Assembly: GCA_004151065.3 (NCBI GenBank)
Contig: NWUY0300016395.1
Location: 3,494-26,977, forward strand
DNA from: Larix sibirica
Taxonomy: Eukaryota; Streptophyta; Pinopsida; Pinales; Pinaceae
Direction: 5' to 3'
DNA: 23,484 nucleotides
Part shown: piece after piece, positions 9,954 to 19,161 of the stretch
How positions within the stretch are numbered: the first letter of the stretch is position 1
How the letters are laid out: each line of letters begins with the position of its first letter
Notes under the pieces: generated by a model
Database searches by the model: none
What the model saw: only the letters and a program-made list of their open reading frames with translations
What the model was told of the DNA's origin: nothing
Translations under genes and position numbers: made by a program

Positions 9954-10560
9954 TAGGAAGAATTTATGCCTTGCCTCTGTGTTTCATAACAGATATTCAG
10001 GTTTCAGATGCACAACGTATTTTCTGGCTGCTGGCTACTGTTAAAAGGATTGAAATCTGCCGACTCTTGAGATTTCCGAAGCCCAAAATCTTAAGAAGGA
10101 CTACACATGTATATTCATATTAAATAATAGTGTATATTTAAAGGAAACGATCTTGATTTTTACGAATAACTAATAAGTGAGATTATTGTCTATGTTGTTG
10201 GGCGGTTAACAATGCTTTCTTTTCACTGGGTGGGTACCCCGTTAAAATAGTGAGATTCTTGTGAATGGAGTGTTCAATGAGAGGATGTGGTGAAAGAGGT
10301 TGTAAGGTAGTAGTATGATGAGAGGATGCGATAAAAGAAGTTGTAAATTAAGACAATACACCATTACAATAACAATAAAAAAATAAAGATTATCCTTTTT
10401 ATTTGGGAATATGGAGTTGAAGGAGCCATTTGAATGTGATTGTGCATGCCAAATTGTTATTGTGGTGGTTTATACCTTTTATTTAATGATGTTTTAGTAA
10501 AAATTATTTCACCTAAAGAATTAAATAATGTTTTAGTCAAAATTATTTATGGTAAATGAG
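9954..10560. other. AT-rich non-coding DNA with short direct repeats
   Basis: A 29-base block at 10277-10305 recurs with about five mismatches at 10318-10346 (ATGAGAGGATG...TTGTAA). A 22-base block at 10488-10509 recurs at 10527-10548 (ATGTTTTAGT...AAATTATTT). No coding region is convincing. Confidence 0.6.
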
Positions 10561-10599
10561 ACATTATCGGTTGTTAGTATTGGTATTTAACTTTGTCAT

Positions 10600-10885
10600 A
10601 AGGGAATAGCTCAAGTGGTTGTGGTAGCTCGAGTGGTTGTGGGATGGAGTGTTATTCTCCCCACTAAGGTTGTATTCCTGGAAGTGACATGTATGTTGAA
10701 TTCTAATTTGACTTGTCATAGTGAGGCTAGAAGCATTGGAGACCCCCTTGAGTAGGACCACTCTTGCTTAGGTGTGTCTTCGGTCGTCTCGACCCTAAGC
10801 CGAACTATGATTTTTTGATATATGTGGCTTGTAGGTTGTTGCATATATCCAAAGAGGTTGCTTAGTTCCTCGTCCCCCAATTTTG
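10600..10885 (+). mobile_element. tRNA-derived SINE-like element with duplicated A box
   Basis: TAGCTCAAGTGG at 10607-10618 fits the Pol III A box, and GGTTGTATTCC at 10668-10678 is a degraded B box (consensus GGTTCGANTCC) at a tRNA-like distance. The A-box region is duplicated as an 18-base tandem, 10607-10624 and 10625-10642. A hairpin GATATATG (10817-10824) / CATATATC (10842-10849) lies near the 3' side. The ends are approximate and no target-site duplication was identified. Confidence 0.5.
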
Positions 10886-10927
10886 TCATTTAAAAAAATA
10901 TTGGTATCCAACTTGGCACATGTTTGT

Positions 10928-11099
10928 GTCGTAAGGTGTTTTCACTCTCCAAGTCTTATGTTTTCCACTACAATTTTATTACGGCATAAGGCATTTTCTC
11001 TCCCCGAGTCTTATGATTTTTACGTCGTAAGGCATTTGCCCTCCCTTGGTCTTATGATTATTTTATGTCGTAAGGCATTTTCTCTCCCCGAGTCTTATG
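10928..11099. repeat. Degenerate minisatellite of CGTAAGGC...GTCTTATG units (four copies)
   Basis: Units at 10928-10960, 10981-11015, 11021-11056 and 11066-11099 each run from GTCGTAAGGC or GGCATAAGGC through a pyrimidine tract to GTCTTATG. Spacers vary from about 5 to 20 bases. Unit ends are partly self-complementary (CATAAG with CTTATG in unit 2), so each can fold as a short hairpin. Just downstream, CACATTA at 11118-11124 is inverted at 11134-11140. Confidence 0.8.
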
Positions 11100-11346
11100 T
11101 TTTTCATTGCAATTTTACACATTAACAGACGTCTAATGTGTTAGACGACCATCGAAGGCTTCTCTGTCCTTTATTCATGCAGGATCAATGGCACTCTTCA
11201 GCGTCGACGGCAGCTCGGTTGTGACTGCCATAACATCATTTATGTGCTCCAAGATGAATTTCTTGAGAACCTATGCATGCATTTTTTAGCAAGCGAACTC
11301 CAGGTCGATTTTCTCTTTCTGTTTTCAATGGTGGAACAGAGGTCTA

Positions 11347-11570
11347 CTTTGCTAAGCGTGCAAGAAATGTATCTTCGTTGGATTCGATCAATTGCTCTCT
11401 TTTATCCAGCAATTCCTTTGTTATTTTGGTATTGAGCTCTAGCTTTTTCCCTTCGCTAATTCTTCGAATTTCATCCGCAACGATTGCTCCAACAAGGTGT
11501 AGTGGTCTGCAAGGTCCTTAGGCGTAGTGGTATGCAAGGTCCTTCCATTGGAGGGTGCATTCTTCTAAGA
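11347..11570 (-). pseudogene. Broken charged, coiled-coil-like reading frame
   Basis: On the minus strand, two frames join into a helix-like, Lys/Glu/Leu-rich stretch. One frame (about 11540-11440) gives KDLADHYTLLEQSLRMKFEE. The next frame (about 11455-11347) gives KKLELNTKITKELLDKREQL and ESNEDTFLARLAK, then a TAG at 11344-11346. One indel near 11450 would separate them. A 25-base tandem duplication (11495-11519 and 11520-11544) doubles the KDLA-HY segment. The composition is typical of a coiled coil in a host protein or a retroelement gag. I do not recognise the family. Confidence 0.35.
11495..11544. repeat. 25-bp tandem duplication
   Basis: Units 11495-11519 and 11520-11544 share GTAGTGGT, TGCAAGGTCCTT with two mismatches overall. 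They lie inside the minus-strand charged reading frame. Confidence 0.85.
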
Positions 11571-11699
11571 TAGTTCATTAGGTATTCCGCACTGCAAACG
11601 CATATAATAATATAATTTAAAGACGAAGTTTACAAATCTTATCTCTATTAATTCAAACCTATAATTTCTATGGAGAAATTCAGATAGTCTTGATAGTTA

Positions 11700-11900
11700 A
11701 ACACTACCTATCCCCTCAAGGTGGAGTAAGTAGCTGAATGGTAAGTCGCTCTTGTAATGATGGTGTGACCTTTGTCTGAGTCTCTCTAAGGTATTTCTCA
11801 TTTGAATGGGAGTGTTGTTCAGTGATTGGGCATGTTTAGGGTGCATTGCATTGTAGGAGCATGGAACTGGGATATGAACCCCCACCTTTTCCCCGGATGC
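11700..11900 (+). mobile_element. Possible second tRNA-derived SINE-like unit
   Basis: TAGCTGAATGGT at 11731-11742 resembles an A box within a tRNA-like GGAGTAAGTAGCTGAATGGT context. A weak B-box-like word, TGTCTGAGTCTC, is near 11773. A further B-box-like GGGATATGAACCCCC occurs near 11870, so the unit might be dimeric. Ends and family are not determined. Confidence 0.3.
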
Positions 11901-11928
11901 GGATGCTCAGGGTAAGTACAATGAGATT

Positions 11929-11972
11929 GACTAAGAAGTCGCCACCTCTCACCACGTGGCTCCTTCTTAGTC
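11929..11972. repeat. 44-bp imperfect palindrome (17-bp arms)
   Basis: The left arm 11929-11945 (GACTAAGAAGTCGCCAC) pairs with the right arm 11956-11972 (GTGGCTCCTTCTTAGTC) at 15 of 17 positions around a 10-base loop. It separates the SINE-like unit from the LINE-like relic and is not followed by a T run, so it is not an obvious Pol III terminator. Confidence 0.8.
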
Positions 11973-12006
11973 GACGAGCCATGCAAATTAAGGCGGGCGC
12001 TCTTCG

Positions 12007-12891
12007 ATGATCCTAGCCATAAAAATGTTGACATCCCACGCAAGTTGCAAAGGAGATCGGGGTACAATGGAAATCATTCCACTCTGGTGCGAAGTTATGG
12101 CAATCAAAAAGGTCATTTCCAGGTTTAACTACAGGATCTACCACCGTTTTTTGAGGCGGAGCAAGGAAAACACAATGAGTATTTATCCTTGGTGTAGAGA
12201 TGGTTGGTTGTGCATTGCATGTCTGAGTTTTCATGTAGTAGGTGCTCAGCTCCTCCACAACCTTGGTGTCTTGGGAGCCACCTTTGTTTCTTATCAGATT
12301 AATCTTGCGCCCCGAACTAGTCCGACCGCAACCATCTCTCGACGTCCAAGATCTAACCCACGTGGTGGGGAAAGAAACACTAATATCGAGAGACGCGGGA
12401 GGTCCATGGACTTTGGTTATGACAGTTATGTCCCAATGCAACTACGCATCATTCTTGATGACTAGGAGGAGGAACTTGTGGTTCAACAGATGACCAGCCG
12501 GAGGGAAAGGACACGGCGCAAGCACTACTGGATGGTCAAGAATTCGTTCACCCAGATTCTCATGTTTTCTCAAGAAATTGAGCAGGGGGACAATTCCCCT
12601 CTGCCTCCATCTCCACCCCTTATTCATCATAACACTCCCTCCCCTGCTACCTCTCAGGTTTCTAAACTAAAGAAGCACCATGACATCCAGCTTGGCAAGA
12701 AAGCCACCACACCTGGAAGCAAGATAGACATTTCCTCGATCAGTGACAAGAAGCAGAAGTTAGTCGAGCGGAAGAACCTGGAGGATCCTCCCCTTCAAAA
12801 GAAATCCGCACCACTTCCTACAAAGAAAGCAAATAGTAGCACCTCCAACTCCAGGAATTATCGTTGCCCCGTTCTAGAAGATATGCCGTAG
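12007..12891 (+). pseudogene. Transposon-like ORF relic, basic and Ser/Pro/Lys-rich
   Basis: One frame is open from 12007 to 12891 except for a TAG at 12463-12465. The first ~100 codons look poorly conserved. From about 12318 the product is basic (RRPRSNPRGGERN, RRGRSMDFGYDSYVPMQL), then Pro/Ser/Lys-rich (SPLPPSPPLIHHNTPSPAT, KKSAPLPTKKANSSTS), ending YRCPVLEDMP. Such a disordered basic tail is common in LINE ORF1 proteins. The sequence downstream looks like a LINE 3' UTR, which supports a LINE relic, but I see no knuckle or RT motif. A 142-codon frame on the opposite strand (12013-12441) is an alternative reading of part of this region. Confidence 0.4.
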
Positions 12892-13287
12892 GATGCAATC
12901 GATGCCAGCAGCCTTAAGTAATTATGGTTTTCTACCTTCTCTCTGGTTTTGACATAGGTTTAGATTGGCTATTGGGCATTTAGGTCATATAATTGTTAAC
13001 TACTCTACGTCTAGTTTGAATTATCCTTGGCGAATGTTGTTTAATGCTTTTGTTCTTTTTTCTCAGAGGCTGATCTTCTGACCAAGGACTTGGTTTTATC
13101 TTGTAAAGGGCATCAATCTCCTACAGGTTGGCTCTGTTTTTTTCTGTTTTGGGAAGACTGTCAAAAGTTTCTTGGTATGGTGTATGGTCTGATGAGATGC
13201 CACAGTTGGCTCTCAGACTGTTTGATTCTCTTGAGCATTTTTTTTTATCTTAATATAAATACTCTATGGAACTTACAAAAAAAAAAA
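12892..13287 (+). mobile_element. LINE-like 3' end with poly(A) tail (second, internally deleted LINE relic)
   Basis: T-rich non-coding sequence ends with AATATAAATACTC and eleven A residues at 13277-13287, like the tail of the first LINE. No endonuclease, RT or RNase H lies between the upstream ORF relic and this tail, so the element is internally deleted or a non-autonomous derivative. The long direct repeat begins inside this 3' UTR at 13139, in a run of seven T. Confidence 0.5.
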
Positions 13288-13439
13288 CACTACACATCCC
13301 CTCCACACAATTCATCAAATTTATAAACTATTTGAGATTGCTCGGATTACCAGATAGACATGACCCTAATCTTTTCAAAACGTCTCCACATTGAAAGGAA
13401 AAATGCCTGAAACTGGCCCATCGTCACAAAATCCATCTG

Positions 13440-13775
13440 CATTAATATAGTAGGTAATTTCTCTTATTCTATATCATAAGAAATATTTACATCATCCTAT
13501 ATGCCATGAAGAGAGGCCAGACCTTACTCATACAGGCATGGGCTCATTAAGGTCATGCGATTATAGTCATGATAACTTTTGCGGTAAAAGAAAATGAGTT
13601 TTAATGGGATGCCACATTAGTATAGTTGGTAAGTTCTATGATTCTATGTGATTAGTCATATTTACATTACCTTGTTTTCCCTCAACAAAGGTCAAGCTCT
13701 ACCTATAAGGTCATGGATCATTGAGGTTATGTGATTATAAACATAAGAAGATATATGAGAAAGAAAAAAAACAAG
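13440..13775 (+). repeat. Diverged tandem pair (~175-bp period) with A-box-like heads
   Basis: A block starting CATTAATATAGTAGGTAA at 13440 is repeated, diverged, from 13615 (CATTAGTATAGTTGGTAA). Both run through a TTTACAT word, a CAA/GAA-rich word, AAGGTCATG and GATTATA. TAGTATAGTTGG (13618-13629) fits a Pol III A box, and AAGGTCAAGCTC about 60 bases on resembles a decayed B box. This could be two tandem tRNA-derived SINE copies. The copy-2 equivalent is 19162-19497. Confidence 0.5.
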
Positions 13776-14960
13776 TTATCACTAAGGTGTTGCATTTATA
13801 TATAAATGCGTTAATGAGGAATATTCACAATATCATAGAATGTTCAAGGAAAAGATAAGAAATATAGCAATTATTAATGCATGCAAAGTTTAATATCATG
13901 AGATGAGTCTTTTCTTATTTGAATGGATTGTTATTGTTTTAGAAATTTTGATTGACCATCTTTTATTATTCAAAAATTTGTAAAAAGTAGTCATCATGCC
14001 ATATTGATTTATGTGGCTTCTACACTTGCTTTAGTAGATACACTTCCTTTGGTTGGCTACTACAATTTATCATGTATAGTGGAAGTCAATTAGAGAGGAT
14101 CATATGGGGACAGGCATCTTTTGTAGTGTCCTTACACTTGTGAAGTGATGTGGTCATTTCTAATTCCTTGCTCAAGTTGGCAATGTGGAGTAGAGGATGT
14201 GTCTAGACTCTAAATGAGAGTGTCCCAAAACGCACAAGGTTAGAATTGAGCCCAGCTATTGTATCTAGATGAAAGAGATTCAAATTTATCCACGAGGGAG
14301 CCTAGAATACAACTTTTTCCTTTACAGCATAAGAGGGACTCCAAGTATCTTCAAGAATATCAGCTTTAGGTGTTATGGTTATGCCTCACCTTATGTGCAG
14401 AGTCCTATAAAGAGTCAAAAACCATACTATTATTAATTCAATCATTTTCTTGGCATAATTTGATATTTGACTCAAACTTCTCCCATGTATGTTTTGCTTT
14501 ATTGGAGCCAAACTAAGAAATCTAAAAACTATCCATCTACAAATTTGAGTTTTGTAGACTATCTCAGTTTTCAAATTATAATTCGTTGAATGCATATTCA
14601 TGGCAATCAATTTTATTCTTATGAAGGAATCATAGGATCCCACTTTATAATAGTTTGGACTCATTGGGAACTCAACCCTACAATGCCTTGAACCCAAATA
14701 AAATATTAAGCATTTTTTACAATTGATTTGTGATTCACCTTTCCCAACATTTACAAGTTTATTACCTATTTCTATTTAGCTTTGCAACATTGTAACTTCA
14801 AAACATTGTAATATTGTATACATATCCATGCAAACAATTTAATCTAATACATATTATTTTCTTGTGACGCATCCACAATTACACTGAAATGGTTACAACA
14901 ATTGGTAATGTTCCATACATCAATGTAAGTGCAAAGACATTGGTTCCACATTGAAATTCT
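13776..14960. other. AT-rich DNA between SINE-like pair and VPS55-like fragments
   Basis: No recognisable gene. A minus-strand frame of 103 codons (14386-14697) has no known motif. In copy 2 it is longer (131 codons, 20024-20419) because T to C at 14386/20108 turns a TGA into TGG. The low-complexity composition suggests it is not a gene. The stretch 14369-14545 carries a cluster of nine copy-to-copy differences. Confidence 0.5.
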
Positions 14961-15173
14961 TATATGTCGTGCCAGACTTATATGGTTCATTTGTCATCAT
15001 ATGTGCATGCATGCTTGTGTGTTCTTGCTATTATGTGTTCAACTAGGATCATTTTGAAATTCTTGGTTTGCCTTTTTGGGGGAATTATGAATCGAGTCAT
15101 GTTGTCAATGGTTTTGTTAAATCTTGCTTTGTGTTTTGGTTTTCCTCATTTGTTTTTGGGGTCATGTCACAAG

Positions 15174-15715
15174 CAAGCCTGTGCTTCATACAAGAACTCG
15201 TGGCCAATGCTTACAGGAACTATTGAGATCAAAGCTTATTTTCCTACTACCATCATGGAACATACAATTTAGGATGTGAGTTGTAATTGTGGTGTGAAAC
15301 TAAAGTCAAAAGTTGGATTTTTTTGCAACTGTCATGTATGTAATGTTGCCAATGCCATTATTATTTTTTAGACCTGGGGATTCTTTAGTTATTAGTTTTG
15401 TAGATGGTGGAGGTTAAGTTCCCTTTTTACAACACCATCCACTCTCTTCAACATTTTTGCAAATTTTGAAGTAGTGTGCAACTAATATTTCTATGTAATA
15501 ACAAATGGGTGGATGCAGAAAAATTCTTGAATGGAGCTTCTATAATTGGGAGCATCACAATTCCTTTTATCCTAAAGCATGCCAATGTTACTGGGTTGGA
15601 AACCATGTTTTTGGTGTTTGCAACCCTTTTTTTGTTTGGTTGTACAATTGTTTTTATTTTTGCATGGATGTTGAAGATGAAGATAACTATTCCTAAATAT
15701 TATGATTGTATTATC
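15174..15715 (+). pseudogene. VPS55: VPS55/LEPROT-like membrane protein gene fragment (copy 1)
   Basis: VPS55 proteins are small four-helix membrane proteins of the late endosome that help vacuolar sorting with VPS68-type partners. Two blocks match the plant family. 15174-15214 reads QACASYKNSWPML, like the family's ACALYNNWWPML. 15476-15715 reads NNKWVDAEKFLNGASIIGS then ITIPFILKHANVTG, like the family's SWINAAKFLTGAS...GS..IPSILKHAG, followed by a hydrophobic helix. The first block is in frame 3 and the second in frame 2. The ~260 bases between could be an intron or decayed sequence and should have held the FFGG loop; only GATGGTGGAGG near 15402 hints at it. The N-terminal helix and ATG are not recognisable. 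The C-terminus is altered. Probably a pseudogene or captured fragment. Confidence 0.7.
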
Positions 15716-15721
15716 TTATGA

Positions 15722-17200
15722 GAGAGAGGTGATTTGTTGTCAAGTTATTAATGCTCTGAAGGAAAGGAGAAACATCATTGCTCTATTGTTCAACATTGAT
15801 TTGTAATTCATCTACAGTGTTTTTCAAGTGGCTCATTGTTTTTATGCAAGGATTGCATGGAAGTGAAGATTTCCATAGTTGATTTAGGAGATTGAAATGT
15901 GTAATAGAAGGCCATTTAGGTTCGATCAATCATTATTTATTTAATATCTTACTTATCCATTTTTATTCAATTAACATTCACACTCGCCACCTAAAAATAT
16001 AAAACAAAACCTTATACATCAATGATCCCAAGGCCAACCATTAAAATCCCTTAGTTAAAGAAACAATAATATTGTTCTTCTATACCTTTGGTATATTACT
16101 CATTGTAATTTTTCTTAGCAACGAGTAGATTTCAAATTTTGTTAACTTGTTATTCTCTTAGGCCTCACTAGGAGCATGTGTTTTTCATGAAAGTGCCTAT
16201 AGAACCAAAGGAAGAGACCATGAGGCTCACGAGGCGGCACTTTAAAGCGTTTATATTTCACATGGAGGTTAACTCTTATTTGAATACTTAGCATGTGGAA
16301 GCAAATAGATATCTACGAGTGTATTTTGCTAGACAACTCAGTTTCAAGAACAATGCAACTAATTGAAGATGATGAAAACAAGTCATTGCCTATGGCAGGG
16401 ACTAAAAAGAATGTGTTTTCGTAGTAGTCTAAACAATAAACAATTTTGACCACTTTTTTGGCCATTTTCTCGACTATCACTACTAAGAATATGGTTGGAA
16501 TTGTTGGAATCGCAAATATAAGCTATTGAGATTGCACAATCCTGGCACAATAGGGATATTTGAGGACGTTGATTCCATTTTTACAATAAAAAATGATTTG
16601 AACATTCAAAAATTACGATCTAGCCAAATATTGTAGCCCTTTTCGCAATCAAAATTGGATTTTGAACATTGAAAATATGTAATCTGGCCAAAGATTATAT
16701 CATCGAATTACGTCAATGATTGCCTAGAAAGTCAAAATTGTCGATTGTTTAGACTACGTCTCTGCCTTATATCTTTATATAATGCTTTCTTGATGGTTTC
16801 ACGGCATGCCAACAATATATACATTCAACAAGTTCAAACATGAATGTTTAAGGTCCATTGCATAGTAGCAAGATTCAATCATGTTGGCTTCACTGTACGA
16901 AAATTCAACCCTTATATGGAATTTAATGAATATTTGGTATAGCAGGAATATTTAAGTTCAACTTACACTTGATTGTATTTGTTATTATACCTTTAGTATT
17001 TGTCCCCATCTACTCATAACCCCAAAAAACTAACAAACCAAAACCCTAAAAAAATTTTAAAAAAATAAAAAACTTCAAGACATCTATAAATATAAATCAA
17101 TCACATTATTTCCAGGAAATGGAATGTTGTTGTACTTTATCGAGCATTCTTCAAGTTGAACTCTTTTAAAATTTGGAACAAAATGCATATCCCATATTTA
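15722..17200. other. AT-rich non-coding stretch of copy 1
   Basis: No coding region is seen. An imperfect tandem repeat of 62-base period lies at 16584-16636 and 16646-16699 (GATTTGAACATTCAAAA / GATTTTGAACATTGAAAA, then ATCTAGCC / ATCTGGCC). Seven of the 19 copy-to-copy differences lie in 16677-16900. Confidence 0.6.
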
Positions 17201-17221
17201 TAAGATGTATACTTCTATATT

Positions 17222-17316
17222 AGAGTCATTGATATGACCCAAGTGGGGGCATATATGGGGTTAAATGTATATGATATGACCCCAGGAGGGCATATATGGA
17301 GCTAAATGCATATGTA
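17222..17316. repeat. ~40-bp tandem repeat at LTR-like region, copy 1
   Basis: ATATGACCC(A/C)AG(T)GGGGGCATATATGG-type blocks occur twice in succession at about 17231-17270 and 17272-17311, each ending TAAATG(T/C)ATAT. The purine-rich AAGTGGGGG in the first unit resembles the polypurine tract usually found just before a Copia 3' LTR. Confidence 0.65.
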
Positions 17317-17560
17317 ATAGAGTCATCCTAATGAAAGGAGCCTCATGTGCAATGAGTGTATATGTATATATAAAGGTAATGTAGTCATTGTTGAGCACAT
17401 GTGAAATGATGATGTGAATGTTTTGGGGTAATTGGAGAAGGATCTCCTCTTATTTAAGGAATTATTGTGTAACTTATATTTATTATCTATATGGGAGTTG
17501 TGTTGGACATGGTGTGTACTCTTATATCTTATTATAATTTAAGGATAATGGCTCATAATA
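17250..17560 (+). mobile_element. Solo LTR-like sequence (Copia type), copy 1
   Basis: This is the homologue of the segment that in copy 2 sits directly before a primer-binding site, so its right end at about 17560 corresponds to an LTR end (copy 2 ends TAGCA; here TAATA). A TATA-like TATATAAA is at 17366-17373. No primer-binding site follows; the sequence runs into unrelated DNA. The left boundary is not defined; AAGTGGGGG near 17240 could be a polypurine tract. Identity to copy 2 drops abruptly after 17469. Confidence 0.45.
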
Positions 17561-18859
17561 GAGGGTGATCCGAAATGGATCAATATATAATTTTTCATCT
17601 ATTTTGGTGCTTTCTGGGTGGAAAAATTAGAGGTACTAGCTTTTGGGGCCCATGGTATGAGCAGGTCCCACTTTGGTGTTTTGGGATCCAGAACCTTCCA
17701 GATCCTATTTGAGGCTTTAAATGATCATTTTTGGGGTCAAGACATTGTGAGAATAGCTCCCAATCTCTTGATGTGTTTCTACACATTGAGACCTTTCCAA
17801 ATGTGTAAATTCACCTCAGTCAAAGTTCATATGTAGAACTTATGCCTCCCACACGTTGACAAATCCTATAAGTTGACCACCATGGTATTGAGTGGATGTC
17901 ACGTCATATTACATTATTCACACATGTGGAATTTCAATAAAATTCTAGAGGGTCCAAGATCCTAACACCAATTGGAGGTTAAGGCATGCAATGACCCTAA
18001 CATTAACCCTATACAACTATCATGCTATGTTAAATATTGGGCTGCTAGGAAAGGAAGGGGTCACATTCTTATTGTATTATTTATTGCTCCATAGTTGAGT
18101 AGAGCAATTGGGAGTAGGATATTAAAGAAGAATAGAGGAAGTAGAAGATCCCGTAGCAACCATATTGGCCTCAATTCCCATGGAAACCCTATAGTGAGTG
18201 CCCATTTCTTTATATTTGCATTTCATAGATGAGAAGAAAAGAGCAGACATAGGCATCACCTTATAGTTTCATTTGCCTAGGGTACATATTGTGTTTATTA
18301 TGTGGATGGTCTATTATTTGCTTGTTTCTTTCATTTCAATTTTAGTTCATTTCATAATAAATCAAGTAACATTAAAATTGCATTCCAAATTAAAACACTC
18401 CATAATAAAATATTGTATAAAATTAGAAGATCAATTGTGACGAACTGTTTTAGTGGAATATTCACGACAATTTATAGATCAAAAACTATTAACCTTGAGG
18501 GTTTCAACTAACTTTGAACTTGTGTTCTAGGGCCTCCCCATAGATAACATGCCTTGGGTGGATGGATCAACTAATTGAGGGAACCATTGGGGATATGGCA
18601 TAGCTTATTTATATATGTTATGAGGAAAGAATGAAGTTAGGTCATCCTTAAGCTATCGACAACACTAAGGTTTGCTAAAATTCCCTTACAGAGTGCCCCC
18701 CCTTTTTACTGGTCCAAGATTAGTGCTCAAAGTTTCATGTTACAAAAACACTAATTCAAATTCATTTAAACAACTTCTCAATTTCTCACAATTACGTTAG
18801 AATTGGCTTATTAATAATAATAAAAAAATCAACATATTAAAGAATTGAAACTAAGAACA
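17561..18859. other. Unique spacer between the two long repeat copies
   Basis: About 1.3 kb absent from copy 2's continuation within this window. I see no convincing gene; short frames at 17618-17836 (plus) and 17595-17786 (minus) overlap each other and lack motifs. It ends at the single N. Confidence 0.6.
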
Positions 18860-18860
18860 N
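18860..18860. other. Single N: assembly or sequencing junction
   Basis: The only ambiguous base in the window. It lies exactly between the unique spacer and the first base of repeat copy 2. This is typical of a minimal gap between joined contigs. Confidence 0.85.
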
Positions 18861-19009
18861 TTTTTCTGTTTTGGGAAGACTGTCAAAAGTTTCTTGGTAT
18901 GGTGTATGGTCTGATGAGATGCCACAGTTGGCTCTCAGACTGTTTGATTCTCTTGAGCATTTTTTTTTATCTTAATATAAATACTCTATGGAACTTACAA
19001 AAAAAAAAA
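18861..19009 (+). mobile_element. LINE-like 3' tail, copy 2 (5'-truncated at the junction)
   Basis: Same sequence as 13139-13287, ending in eleven A residues at 18999-19009. Truncation coincides with the N and not with any transposition boundary, so it looks artefactual. Confidence 0.7.
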
Positions 19010-19161
19010 CACTACACATCCCCTCCACACAATTCATCAAATTTATAAACTATTTGAGATTGCTCGGATTACCAGATAGACATGACCCTAATCTTTTCAA
19101 AACGTCTCCACATTGAAAGGAAAAATGCCTGAAACTGGCCCATCGTCACAAAATCCATCTG

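Larger units (their letters stand above)
13139..17560. repeat. Long direct repeat, copy 1
   Basis: 13139-17469 matches 18861-23191 at a constant offset of 5722 with no indels and 19 substitutions that I could find by eye. From 17470 to 17560 homology to 23192-23297 continues but at much lower identity, with a 15-base gap near 17505. The copy contains the LINE-like tail, tandem SINE-like units, VPS55-like fragments, an imperfect 62-bp repeat and an LTR-like end. Confidence 0.95.

Noticed and set aside
10928-11099. CRISPR-like array
   Set aside because: Repeats are degenerate, spacers are short and unequal, and the context is a plant genome; a minisatellite fits better.
10883-11125. 80-codon frame over the minisatellite
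   Set aside because: It simply translates the repeat units and has no other protein-like feature.
12013-12441. 142-codon minus-strand frame as a gene
   Set aside because: No recognised motif; it overlaps the plus-strand relic, which continues past it and joins a LINE-like tail. It remains possible but unsupported.
14386-14697. Minus-strand frame of 103 codons (131 in copy 2)
   Set aside because: No recognisable motif and low-complexity composition; its length change results from one substitution. Presence in both copies follows from the duplication and is not evidence of selection.
17618-17836. 72-codon plus-strand frame and the overlapping minus-strand frame 17595-17786
   Set aside because: They overlap on opposite strands, lack motifs and lie in unique AT-rich spacer.
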